Positions 53,001 through 60,499 of a DNA stretch of 64,000 nt are shown piece by piece (the stretch's first letter is position 1; the number at the start of each line of letters is the position of its first letter). Position numbers and translations under genes: made by a program. The notes beneath the pieces were generated by a model. The model saw nothing but the letters and a program-made list of their open reading frames with translations. It did not search any database and was not told where the DNA came from. Source of the DNA: Ottowia oryzae (lineage in GTDB: Bacteria; Pseudomonadota; Gammaproteobacteria; Burkholderiales; Burkholderiaceae_C); contig NZ_CP027666.1 in the NCBI RefSeq assembly GCF_003008535.1, forward strand, positions 3,523,501 through 3,587,500. Direction: 5' to 3'.

Positions 53001-53434
53001 CTGTGGAAGGTACGGATCTGCACAGTGCGGCCGTACGCCAGCAGCGCGGGATACAGTTTTTGTAGCGTCTGGCGCAGCTCTGGCCAGCGCTGGGGCTCGA
53101 TTCCCCTGATGCGCAGTTCGTTGTCGAGCCGCGCTTGCCAGGCTTCGTCCGTCTCGCCTTCACGGCGCTTGGCGAAGTCGCTCAGCCATTGCTGCAGGCG
53201 CTGGCGCATTTCGCCAGCGGCTTTCTTGGTGAAGGTGATGGCCAGGATTTCTTGCGGCTCGGCCCCGTTCAGCAGCGCGCGCAGGATGCGCGACACCAGC
53301 ATCCAGGTCTTGCCCGCGCCCGCGCAGGCTTCGACGGCCACGCTGCGGCGCGGGTCGCACGCGATGGCGTAGAAAACTTCGCGCGCGCAGGGCTGGCCGT
53401 TGTGTTCGTAGGCGGGTTGGTTGTCGATACTCAT
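50087..53434 (-). CDS. addA: AddA-like UvrD-family helicase-nuclease
   Basis: 1115 residues. SF1 helicase motifs: Walker A ACAGAGKT (36-43), LAITFTKKAAGEM, Walker B LLIDEFQDTNPLQW, GDPKQSIYRFRRAD, LLTVHGAKGLEAEDVLLVDT and YVGMTRARERLVL. The C-terminal RecB-like nuclease has GEAMHWLLE, LRIDRLVRR and VLDYKS. With the adjacent nuclease gene it would process double-strand breaks. Two 55-bp elements (50581-50645, 51302-51362) are translated inside it, in variable linker regions. It starts 145 bases after the stop of the upstream partner gene. Confidence 0.88.
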   Translation of the reverse strand: MSIDNQPAYEHNGQPCAREVFYAIACDPRRSVAVEACAGAGKTWMLVSRILRALLNGAEPQEILAITFTKKAAGEMRQRLQQWLSDFAKRREGETDEAWQARLDNELRIRGIEPQRWPELRQTLQKLYPALLAYGRTVQIRTFHSWFAALLRSAPLKVLQDQGLPSAYELLEDDQDAVAEVWRRYLGDVARDAALREDYAALVRALGRSRAHEALEAALARRVEFTLADEAGRIDDAVPAFGAYYPRLAGVAAPADWLMAREPGRALLLAAAEALLPGARTFAECGAKLKAAVAAGDWASAQDALVTKGGDPRKFNDKLAGIDDVRAAQEEVLAVRRAERQQAAREHHLRMARLTRPLIRAFAQLKLDRGWVDMTDIERAAHTLLSDSDYSAAVQERLDARVRHLLIDEFQDTNPLQWQALHAWLAGYVGAGGGQTPPSVFIVGDPKQSIYRFRRADPRVFAAAQDFVVHGLGGDRLACDHTHRNTPAVLGAVNQVMGQAQAAGEFSGYRTHTTQSNVTGEVLALPLIPRPDKAAADDAEDEDDAPAWRDSLTTPRVTLEEKLNMLEARQAARWIAARVAAGRAPSDIMVLARRRLPLGLLQAELRQYGIPCEQPEQQVLGDLPVVQDVLALVDALVSPGNDLSLARALKSPLFGLADEALVQIALAVRAARTDGGDAPAGAGRAASAWLDLLPKVQLPAHDSAALHADLMLYQGWLRSLPPHDALQAIYTHRDALARFAAAAPRAERDHAVAQLRALLGAALQVQGGRFLTAYQWVRALRRQRLMAPRHAAPDAVQLLTVHGAKGLEAEDVLLVDTASGLRTRSEATALIDWPGDAPAPTQFVFLANGNAPPPSAEDLARQEVDAQAREELNALYVGMTRARERLVLSGVTPHRQPATSWWQRIQPLAAPLPAPEAPPAPAGDAASAAAFSMLDLPPAPVQPAQAAIEIEVMRIEADPLRTPPTDASRLGEAMHWLLENAHDGPEGWRPERLSQARTRYALTPEQASRAEALARRIFTGEAAWAWSADEVLQAFNEVELTHDGQRLRIDRLVRRRASAGQPEAWWVLDYKSAFHPERDPLLQAQMARYRAAIERLHPGQPVRVAFLTGDGRVVG
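50581..50645 (+). repeat. Dispersed 55-bp element, copy 21, inside addA
   Basis: TTTCGATAGCTGCTTGCGCTGG, loop, GGGCGCTGGTGGCAGATCG, then AGCATAGAAAA. Encodes about 20 residues of an Ala/Pro-rich linker. Confidence 0.65.
51302..51362 (-). repeat. Dispersed 55-bp element, copy 22, inside addA
   Basis: Plus strand: ATCAAATCGGCGTGCAGCGC, loop, TGCGCTGGCAGCTGCAC, TTTTGGTAGC. Translated in frame on the opposite strand. Confidence 0.65.
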
Positions 53435-53532
53435 CGTGTTGCCTCAACGGCCAATGGGGGCACCACGCTGGCGCTTACGCCGCGCCAGCCCAGCAAACGC
53501 CGTGGAAAGGGCTTGGCCCGGCTACTGGCGTC

Positions 53533-53577
53533 GTGCCCTTGAGGGGGAGGCGCCGCAGGCGACTCAGGGGTGCGCCT
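53533..53577 (-). repeat. Second dispersed repeat family, copy b
   Basis: CCCTTGAGGGGGAGGCGCC, then GGCGACTCAGGGGTG: the reverse of the element at 22483-22546. Located between the two helicase-nuclease genes. Confidence 0.55.
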
Positions 53578-53579
53578 TT

Positions 53580-56138
53580 TCACCAGAAATCCTTGCGGCA
53601 CAGGCCGCGGGCGTCGCACCACTCACAGGTGGCGCCCTCGCCCAGGGCGGGCAGCGGCTGGCCCGCGGCGATGCGGGCCATGTCGGTTTGCATGCCTGCC
53701 AGCAGCTGCTCGGCCAGCGCCAGCAGCTTGGGCAGCTCGTGCAGGCTGGGCGCTTCGCGTTCGGCCAGGTTCAGGTAGGCGGCGCGGGGCGCGTCGGCAC
53801 CCGAAAGCAGCGCGTAAAACGGCAGCTGCGTGTCTTCATTGCCCGCGGCCACGCGGGCCTTGCTGCGGTCAACACGCTCGGTCTTGTAGTCGATGAGCAT
53901 GGGCGCGCCGCCCGGGAGGCGGTCGATGCGGTCCAGCCGGCCGAAAAGCTGCAGGCCGCCGGGCTGGGCCTTCAGGGCGGTCTCGGCGGATTCAAAGGTG
54001 GCGCCTGTCGCCTCGTACTGCGTGAGCCAGTCAAGGTAGGCATCGCGCAGGCCCGGCCAGGCCACGCTGAAGGGCAGGAATTCGCCCTCGTCCACGTCTA
54101 GGCCGCCTTCGCGCGTGGCCAGCGCGGCGGCGGCGTCCATCAGCGCCAGGCGGTCTGCGGCGGGATCGGCCTTCAGCGCCACGTGAAAGTGGCCCAGCGT
54201 GGCGTGCACCCAGTTGCCCCAGTCGCGCTTGTCGATGTCCACGTCCAGCTCGCCTTCCGTGCGCAGGCCCAATTGCTGCAGCGCGAAGAAGCGGTAGGGG
54301 CAGGCGCGCAGCATGTCGTAGCTGCTGGCCGACAGGCCGGCGGGCAGCAAGGCTGCGCCACTGGGCGCGGGCCGGCTTTCTGGCTGCGCGGCCAGGGTGC
54401 GGGGCACGCGCGGGTCAACGCCGGGCGCAGGCACGTTCGCACCGGCGGGGCTGGCCGCCGCCGCCATCTGCAAGCCCTGCACCAGCGGCGAGGGCGACAG
54501 GGGCTCGCCACTGTCGTCGCTGGTGCGCCAGAGAATGTCGACGTGCGGCACGCGCTGCACCAGGCCCCAGGCCTTGGCCTGCGCCTGGCGCAGGTCTTCG
54601 CGCGAAGGCATGTGCAAGGCCTGGCGCTGCGCGGCGGTCCATGCGCCGGGCGGCTCTGGCGTGGACGGCAGGCGGCGTTCGTCCGCGCCCGGCAGCACCA
54701 GCGCCGCCAGCGGGCGGCCCAGCAGCTGGCTCATCGGCAGGATGATGACGGGCGCCTGGGGCGCGGCCGGCGGGCGGAAGCTGGCGGCCTCCAGCGTTTG
54801 CGACACCCAGCGGGTGAATTCGCCCAAGGCCATGCGGCGCTGCGCAGCGGGCCATTGGCGCCACGCTTCCAGCGCGGCTTCGGACAGGCCCAACGCATCG
54901 ATCACCGCCGCGCCTGCCTCATCGCCCGCCAGGGTGGGCCACACGCCAGCGCCTTCCAGCAGCGCGCGGGTGTTGCCCAGCCAGCTGCCCAGCGTCTGGC
55001 GCCCTTCCATCGGTGCGCGCCACACTTCCACCTGTGTCAGCAGCGCAGCCAGCCTGGGCGATGGGGTGGCACTGCGGGCGGCCACTTCGAGCCAGTTGCG
55101 CACCGGCTGGCGGCGCAGGGCTTTTTCAAGCGACTGCACGGCGGCGGCGTCAAACGCCGGGGCCAGCTTGAGGGCGTCCAGCATTGCATCGGTAGAAGCG
55201 GTGGGCGAGCAGGCTTGCAGCAGCGCGTGCAACAGCGCCGCGGCGTGTGTGGTGGACAGCTTCCACCCCGTTTCGTCGCGCAAGGGCACGCCGCGCGCCG
55301 CCAGCAAGGCGCTGACGCGGCGCGTGAGCACCCGGTCGCCCGCGCACAGGGCCACCGGCGTGCGGCCCAGCGCCAGGTGCTGCAGTACGCACGCGGCGGC
55401 GCGTTCGGCTTCGTCCTCGCCGTCGGCGCAGGTGTGCAGCGCGATCTGGCCTATGGTGGCGGTCACCTGCGCTTGCAGCGTGGCGCTGCGGTCGTGGTAG
55501 TGGTCGGCCAGATGGCTGGCCAGCGGGTCGGCCTGAATGCCTTCGACGATGAGCAGTGCATCCAGCCCGTCCGACACGCGCCGGGTGAAGAGCACGTCGC
55601 TCGCGTAGTCGGAATTGGCGGCCCACGCCACGCCGATGCGCGCGAGGGCGGCGTCCAGCGCCAGTGCGGCGTCGTTCACAGCGGGCAGCGACTGGCGCGC
55701 CTGCGCCGCCCACTCAGGCCGCAGCTCGGCTGGCACGCTGGCCGCCATCTGGCCAAGCTGCGTGGCCATCTCCAGCAGCGGGCCCACCAGCAGCGCACGT
55801 TGCGCGCCCAGCCCGGCGCCCTCCAGCAGCGACGCGGCGGTGAGCAGATCGCGTCCGTGGTCAAAGCTCAGGTCATTGGGGCTGGGCTGGAACGTGCCCA
55901 CGCGGGCAGCCCAGTTTCGGGTGGTCTCGAAGCGCGGCGCAAAGCTGTTGGGAAACTGCTGGGCCCAGAGGCGCTCGGCCAGCGGCATCAGCTGCGCGTA
56001 GGGCAGCAAAACCACCGTGCGGGCGGGGTGCGCGCCCAGCGCGTCGATTTGCGTGGCCACGTCGGCCAGCAAGGTTCGCCAGGTAGCCAGCACGCCACCG
56101 GCGCTGGTGGAATCATCGGATTCGGCTATCACGGTCAT
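53580..56138 (-). CDS. addB: AddB-like PD-(D/E)xK nuclease with Fe-S cysteines
   Basis: 852 residues. A degenerate helicase-like N-terminal part is followed by a C-terminal PD-(D/E)xK domain (LFGRLDRIDRL; MLIDYKTERV). One Cys in LRACPYRFFALQ and three in CEWCDARGLC match the four-cysteine Fe-S clamp of AddB-type nucleases. It pairs with the downstream AddA-like helicase. I prefer MTVIAESDDS at 56138; an in-frame start 36 bases earlier is possible. It is divergent from trxA with about 100 bases between. Confidence 0.86.
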   Translation of the reverse strand: MTVIAESDDSTSAGGVLATWRTLLADVATQIDALGAHPARTVVLLPYAQLMPLAERLWAQQFPNSFAPRFETTRNWAARVGTFQPSPNDLSFDHGRDLLTAASLLEGAGLGAQRALLVGPLLEMATQLGQMAASVPAELRPEWAAQARQSLPAVNDAALALDAALARIGVAWAANSDYASDVLFTRRVSDGLDALLIVEGIQADPLASHLADHYHDRSATLQAQVTATIGQIALHTCADGEDEAERAAACVLQHLALGRTPVALCAGDRVLTRRVSALLAARGVPLRDETGWKLSTTHAAALLHALLQACSPTASTDAMLDALKLAPAFDAAAVQSLEKALRRQPVRNWLEVAARSATPSPRLAALLTQVEVWRAPMEGRQTLGSWLGNTRALLEGAGVWPTLAGDEAGAAVIDALGLSEAALEAWRQWPAAQRRMALGEFTRWVSQTLEAASFRPPAAPQAPVIILPMSQLLGRPLAALVLPGADERRLPSTPEPPGAWTAAQRQALHMPSREDLRQAQAKAWGLVQRVPHVDILWRTSDDSGEPLSPSPLVQGLQMAAAASPAGANVPAPGVDPRVPRTLAAQPESRPAPSGAALLPAGLSASSYDMLRACPYRFFALQQLGLRTEGELDVDIDKRDWGNWVHATLGHFHVALKADPAADRLALMDAAAALATREGGLDVDEGEFLPFSVAWPGLRDAYLDWLTQYEATGATFESAETALKAQPGGLQLFGRLDRIDRLPGGAPMLIDYKTERVDRSKARVAAGNEDTQLPFYALLSGADAPRAAYLNLAEREAPSLHELPKLLALAEQLLAGMQTDMARIAAGQPLPALGEGATCEWCDARGLCRKDFW

Positions 56139-56240
56139 AGCGAGCGCCGCATGCCCCGCACGGGGCCGCGGCAAGGTGTTTCTGTCACAATGGAATGCAC
56201 TTTATCCGGTCAGTTCGGCCGGTTCTCAAGGATTAGCCCC

Positions 56241-56573
56241 ATGGCCAGCGATTTGATCAAACATGTGAGCGACGGCTCGTTCGAAACCGATGTCCTGCAG
56301 TCTTCCAAGCCCGTGCTGGTGGACTTCTGGGCCGAATGGTGTGGCCCCTGCAAGGCCATCGCCCCTACGCTGGACGAGCTGGCGAAAACCTACGACGGCA
56401 AGCTGCAGATCGCCAAGGTCAACGTGGACGAAAACCGCACAATCCCTGCGAAATTCGGCATCAAAGGCATTCCCACGCTGATGGTGTTCAAGGACGGACA
56501 ACTGGCCGCCACGAAGGTGGGCGCCATGACCAAAGCGCAACTGGCGCAGTTCATCGACCAGCAACTGGCCTGA
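56241..56573 (+). CDS. trxA: Thioredoxin
   Basis: 110 residues with WCGPC (33-37) in VLVDFWAEWCGPCKAIAP and cis-Pro in KGIPTLMVFKDG. It reduces cytoplasmic disulfides and supports ribonucleotide reductase and peroxiredoxins. ATG 56241 with an AAGGA site upstream; the frame is open far upstream but without meaning. A terminator follows, and rho lies next, as in many proteobacteria. Confidence 0.98.
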   Translation: MASDLIKHVSDGSFETDVLQSSKPVLVDFWAEWCGPCKAIAPTLDELAKTYDGKLQIAKVNVDENRTIPAKFGIKGIPTLMVFKDGQLAATKVGAMTKAQLAQFIDQQLA

Positions 56574-56626
56574 TCCCGCCCGGCGTGGGCGCGCCCGCGC
56601 CGCGCACGTCGTGCCGCGTTGTCTCC

Positions 56627-56652
56627 AGGGCCCTCAGGGGCCCGCCTTTTTT
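56627..56652 (+). terminator. Rho-independent terminator of trxA
   Basis: AGGGCCC, loop TCAG, GGGCCC-G-CC followed by six T. Confidence 0.85.
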
Positions 56653-56839
56653 CCTGTCATAATTCCGCCAAGGCGAGTGCGCAGTTGAGCACCCGCCCCG
56701 CGCCCTGGCAAACATGGCGCGAGACTTCCAGGCCCGCCTCCGGGCCTGTGCAACTCCCCCAGATCTTGATTTCGATGCCTCGTTGATTGGCCCATTGCGC
56801 CGATCCGCCGCACACGCACCCACCCGCAGGACACCCTCC

Positions 56840-58105
56840 ATGCATCTGAACGAACTGAAAGCGCTGCACGTTTCCGAATTGCTCAAGCAGGCGGAAACGC
56901 TGGAAATCGACAACGCCGGCCGCATGCGCAAGCAGGAGCTGATGTTCGCCATCATCAAAAAACGCGCCAAGGCTGGCGAGCAGGTGTTCGCCGATGGCGT
57001 GCTGGAAATCCTGCCCGATGGCTTTGGTTTCCTGCGCAGCCCCGACACCAGCTTCACCGCCAGCACGGACGACATCTACATCAGCCCCAGCCAGGTGCGC
57101 CGCTTCAACCTGCACACCGGCGACATGATCGAAGGCGAAGTGCGCATCCCCAAGGATGGCGAGCGCTACTTCGCGCTGACCAAGCTGGACAAAGTCAATG
57201 ATGGCGCGCCCGAGGCGAACAAGCACAAGGTGATGTTCGAAAACCTGACGCCGCTGTTCCCGCGCGAGCAAATGAAGCTCGAGCGCGACGCGTTCAAGGG
57301 CGAAGAGAACATCACCGGCCGCGTGATCGACGTGATTGCGCCGATCGGCAAGGGCCAACGCGCGCTGATCGTGGCGCCGCCCAAGAGCGGTAAGACGGTG
57401 ATGATGCAAACCATCGCCCACGCCATCGCCGCCAACTACCCCGACAGCCACATGATGGTGCTGTTGGTGGACGAGCGCCCCGAAGAAGTGACGGACATGC
57501 AGCGCTCGGTCAAGGCCGAGGTGATCGCCTCCACCTTCGATGAGCCCGCCGCACGCCACGTGCACGTGGCCGAGATGGTGATCGAGCGCGCCAAGCGCCT
57601 GGTCGAGCTGAAGAAGGACGTGGTGATCCTGCTGGATTCCATCACCCGCCTGGCGCGCGCCTACAACAACGTGGTGCCCTCGTCCGGCAAGGTGCTGACC
57701 GGCGGCGTGGACGCCAACGCCCTGCAACGCCCCAAACGCTTTCTGGGCGCGGCCCGCAACGTTGAAGAAGGCGGCAGCCTGACCATCATCGCCACGGCGC
57801 TGATCGACACCGGCAGCCGCATGGACGAGGTGATCTTTGAAGAATTCAAAGGCACCGGCAACAGCGAAGTCCACCTGGATCGCCGCCTTTATGAAAAGCG
57901 CGTGTTCCCTTCGATCCAGCTCAACCGCAGTGGCACACGCCGCGAAGAGCTGCTGCTGGCGCCGGAGGTGCTGCAGAAAACCCGCATCCTGCGTCAGTTC
58001 ATGTACAACATGGACGAGATCGAATCGATGGAGATGGTGCTCAAGAGCATGAAGGCGACGAAGAACAACTCCGAGTTCTTCGACATGATGCGCCGCGGCG
58101 GCTGA
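56840..58105 (+). CDS. rho: Transcription termination factor Rho
   Basis: 421 residues, hexameric RNA-dependent ATPase. N-terminal RNA-binding domain (GVLEILPDGFGFLRS), P-loop APPKSGKTVMMQ, Walker B VVILLDSITRLARAYN and SGKVLTGGVDANALQRPKRF (Q/R loop). The start at ATG 56840 gives MHLNELKALHVSEL, the family N terminus. The leader of about 190 bases after the trxA terminator is open in the same frame but unlike protein; Rho genes are often autoregulated in such leaders. Confidence 0.97.
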   Translation: MHLNELKALHVSELLKQAETLEIDNAGRMRKQELMFAIIKKRAKAGEQVFADGVLEILPDGFGFLRSPDTSFTASTDDIYISPSQVRRFNLHTGDMIEGEVRIPKDGERYFALTKLDKVNDGAPEANKHKVMFENLTPLFPREQMKLERDAFKGEENITGRVIDVIAPIGKGQRALIVAPPKSGKTVMMQTIAHAIAANYPDSHMMVLLVDERPEEVTDMQRSVKAEVIASTFDEPAARHVHVAEMVIERAKRLVELKKDVVILLDSITRLARAYNNVVPSSGKVLTGGVDANALQRPKRFLGAARNVEEGGSLTIIATALIDTGSRMDEVIFEEFKGTGNSEVHLDRRLYEKRVFPSIQLNRSGTRREELLLAPEVLQKTRILRQFMYNMDEIESMEMVLKSMKATKNNSEFFDMMRRGG

Positions 58106-58162
58106 CATCACCTGGGCAGCTGCGCCATTTGACGCCACTGCCCCCCAGAGCATGCCGGGCGC

Positions 58163-58192
58163 TTGCCTGCCCCACGGCAAGCCTTTTATAAT
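58163..58192 (+). promoter_or_regulatory. Sigma-70 promoter of rpmE2
   Basis: -35 TTGCCT (58163-58168) and -10 TATAAT (58187-58192) with an 18-base spacer, 73 bases before the start codon. Confidence 0.75.
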
Positions 58193-58265
58193 GCGTGGTT
58201 TCGCGGAAAGTACGTCAGATGGGCTGGCGCGGCTGCCGCAGCCAAGTCACCCCAAGGATTTCATC

Positions 58266-58517
58266 ATGCGTGAAGGCATTCACCCCAATTACCGCGAAGT
58301 GCTGTTCGTTGACCTGTCCAACGGCTTCAAGTTCGTGACCCGTTCTTGCGTCAACACGAAGGAAAACGAAACCTTCGAAGGCAAGGAATACCCCCTGTAC
58401 AAGCTGGACACGTCCAGCGAGTCGCACCCCTTCTACACCGGTACGCAAAAGTCGGTGGACAACATGGGCGGCCGCGTCGAGAAATTCCGCAACCGCTACG
58501 GCAAGGTCGCCCGCTAA
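58266..58517 (+). CDS. rpmE2: 50S ribosomal protein L31, type B
   Basis: 83 residues starting MREGIHPNYREVLFVDLSNG, with the C-terminal KFRNRYGK. It is the zinc-independent type B form: the CXXC pair of type A is missing and only one Cys remains (SCVN). Such forms are often favoured under zinc limitation, but here no second copy is seen. It has its own promoter and a terminator at 58551-58584. Confidence 0.97.
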   Translation: MREGIHPNYREVLFVDLSNGFKFVTRSCVNTKENETFEGKEYPLYKLDTSSESHPFYTGTQKSVDNMGGRVEKFRNRYGKVAR

Positions 58518-58550
58518 AATCCAGCGGCGCCAGACTTTTCCCGCCTGATC

Positions 58551-58584
58551 AGGGCAGCACGGGCAACCGCGCTGCCCTTTTTCT
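58551..58584 (+). terminator. Rho-independent terminator of rpmE2
   Basis: AGGGCAGC, loop, GCTGCCCT followed by a T run. Confidence 0.85.
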
Positions 58585-58588
58585 TGAT

Positions 58589-58626
58589 CGGGCGGCTTTA
58601 ATAGCGCCCCCGACGCTGGCCGCCTT
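58589..58626 (+). repeat. Very degenerate 55-bp element, copy 23
   Basis: GGCTTTAATAGCGCCCCCG, then ACGCTGGCCGCC. Low-confidence member. Confidence 0.35.
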
Positions 58627-58628
58627 GA

Positions 58629-60365
58629 GTGGGCTTTCAAGTTCCCGTACGTTTGAATCAGCCGAACCCCGCCATCGTTACCCAGGACGCCGTCCGACGC
58701 CTTCCGCGTTGGGCACTGCTGCTGCTCTGCGTGGCCTACGTGGTGCCGGGCTATGTCGGCCGCGCGCCATGGAAGAACGCGGACATTTCCTCCTTCGGCT
58801 ACATGCTGGAGCTGGCCGGTGCCACCGACCTGGCGCAGTGGCTGCAGCCAACGCTGATGGGCCAGGTGGCCGATTCGGGCGCGCTGCTGCCCTACTGGCT
58901 GGGCGCGTGGGCGATCCAGCTGGCACCCAGCTGGATGACGCCGGACTTCGCCGTGCGCTTGCCGTTCATCGCCATGCTGGCCGCCACCCTGGCGGGCACC
59001 TGGTACGCCGTGTACTACCTGGCGCGGCAACCCAATGCGCAGCCGGTGGCCTTCGCTTTCGGGGGGGAGGCCAACCCCATCGACTATGCCCGCGCGCTGG
59101 CAGATGGCGGCCTGTTGGCGCTGGTGGCCACGCTGGGGCTGGCGCAGTTCTCGCACGAAACCACACAGGCACTGGTTCAGCTGTTCTGTGTGGTGATGGT
59201 GTTCCTTGGGTTGGCGGCGGCGTACTACCGGCCCAACCGCGCTACCGTGGCGCTGATGATCGGATTGCCGGGGCTGGCCTTGTCTGGCGCACCGGCCACC
59301 GCCATTTTCTACGGCAGCATCGTCTTGCTGGCCTTGCTCACGCCGGGCCTCACGCTGACTGAGCCCAGGGTGCGCCAGCGCCTGATCTGGGTACTGCTGC
59401 TCACGCTGTCCATCACCGTGGCCATGTGCTGGCAGCTGGATCTGCTGCGCTGGCGGATAGCCCCGATGCGGTCTGGCTGGGCCGAGTGGCGCTCCACCGC
59501 CAACCTGTTCCTCTGGTTCACCTGGCCCGTCTGGCCGCTGGTGCTGTGGACGCTCTGGCGCTGGCGCCGGCAGTTGCTGGATTTGCGGGTTTATCGCCAC
59601 CTTGGCCTGCCCCTGCTGCTGGCCAGCGTGCCCGTCACCTCCACTCTGATCACCACGTCCGGCGACCGCGCCCTGTTGCTGGCCTTGCCATCGCTGGCCG
59701 CGCTGGCCGCCTTCGCGCTGCCCACGTTCCGGCGCAGCATGTCGGCGCTGATCGACTGGTTCACCCTGCTCTTCTTCACCGGCTGGGCCATCGTGATCTG
59801 GGTGGTCTGGGTCGCGATGCAGACCGGCGTGCCGGCCAAACCCGCAGCCAACGTCGCCAAGCTGGCACCGGGCTTTGAGCCCGTATTCCAGTGGCCCGCT
59901 TTGCTGGCGGCGCTGGGGGGCACCCTGGCCTGGGCCGCCCTGGCACGCTGGCGCACCGGGCGCCATCGCACCGCACTTTGGAAGAGTCTGGTGCTGCCCG
60001 CCGCCGGCGCTACCTTGTGCTGGCTGCTGCTGATGACCTTGTGGCTGCCCGCGCTCGACTACGCCCGCAGCCTGGCGCCCCAAATGCGCGAAGTGCGCAG
60101 CGTGGTCGGCGATGCGCCTTGCGTGCAGGTGTTCGGCCTGTCGGCGCCGCAGGTGGTGGGTGTGCGCTACCACGGTGGCTGGGCAACAGAGCCCCTGATC
60201 GGCACCACCGCCTGCCCCTGGCTGCTGGTGGATGTGGATGCGCAAGCCTCGCTGCCCCAGGTAGCGGACATGACCCAGTGGGAGCTGGTTGACCGGGTGC
60301 GCCGCCCCACAGACGACAACGAGACGCTGCTGTTGCTGCGCCGCATCGGCACATCGCAGAAATAG
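58629..60365 (+). CDS. Multi-pass membrane protein, glycosyltransferase-39/83-like
   Basis: 578 residues with about ten or more TM helices. The N-terminal part (APWKNADISSFGYMLELAG; LMGQVADSGALLPYWLGAWA; FAVRLPFIAML) follows the ArnT/PMT plan: an acidic residue in the first periplasmic loop and the PL-rich motif after it. These enzymes transfer sugars from polyprenyl phosphate carriers in the periplasm. Substrate unknown. The start is uncertain: GTG at 58629 or a later codon. A 55-bp element follows the stop. Confidence 0.72.
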   Translation: MGFQVPVRLNQPNPAIVTQDAVRRLPRWALLLLCVAYVVPGYVGRAPWKNADISSFGYMLELAGATDLAQWLQPTLMGQVADSGALLPYWLGAWAIQLAPSWMTPDFAVRLPFIAMLAATLAGTWYAVYYLARQPNAQPVAFAFGGEANPIDYARALADGGLLALVATLGLAQFSHETTQALVQLFCVVMVFLGLAAAYYRPNRATVALMIGLPGLALSGAPATAIFYGSIVLLALLTPGLTLTEPRVRQRLIWVLLLTLSITVAMCWQLDLLRWRIAPMRSGWAEWRSTANLFLWFTWPVWPLVLWTLWRWRRQLLDLRVYRHLGLPLLLASVPVTSTLITTSGDRALLLALPSLAALAAFALPTFRRSMSALIDWFTLLFFTGWAIVIWVVWVAMQTGVPAKPAANVAKLAPGFEPVFQWPALLAALGGTLAWAALARWRTGRHRTALWKSLVLPAAGATLCWLLLMTLWLPALDYARSLAPQMREVRSVVGDAPCVQVFGLSAPQVVGVRYHGGWATEPLIGTTACPWLLVDVDAQASLPQVADMTQWELVDRVRRPTDDNETLLLLRRIGTSQK

Positions 60366-60370
60366 ATTAC

Positions 60371-60424
60371 TATATTTTTGATAGCTACCAGCGCTGCATA
60401 CACCGGCGCCAGGGACCGATTTGA
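60371..60424 (+). repeat. Dispersed 55-bp element, copy 24
   Basis: TATATTTTTGATAGCTACCAG, CGC, loop, CCGGCGCCAGGGACCGATTT. Intergenic, between convergent genes. Confidence 0.8.
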
Positions 60425-60499
60425 CGTAGATCTTCAGTCAATACGTCCGCACAGGCATCGCGCAGGATTGCCGCGATCAGTGCACCTTCACCAGCGCCG

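Noticed and set aside
56714..56839. Longer Rho protein starting at 56714
   Set aside because: The extra 42 residues have no similarity and the region is the expected untranslated leader.
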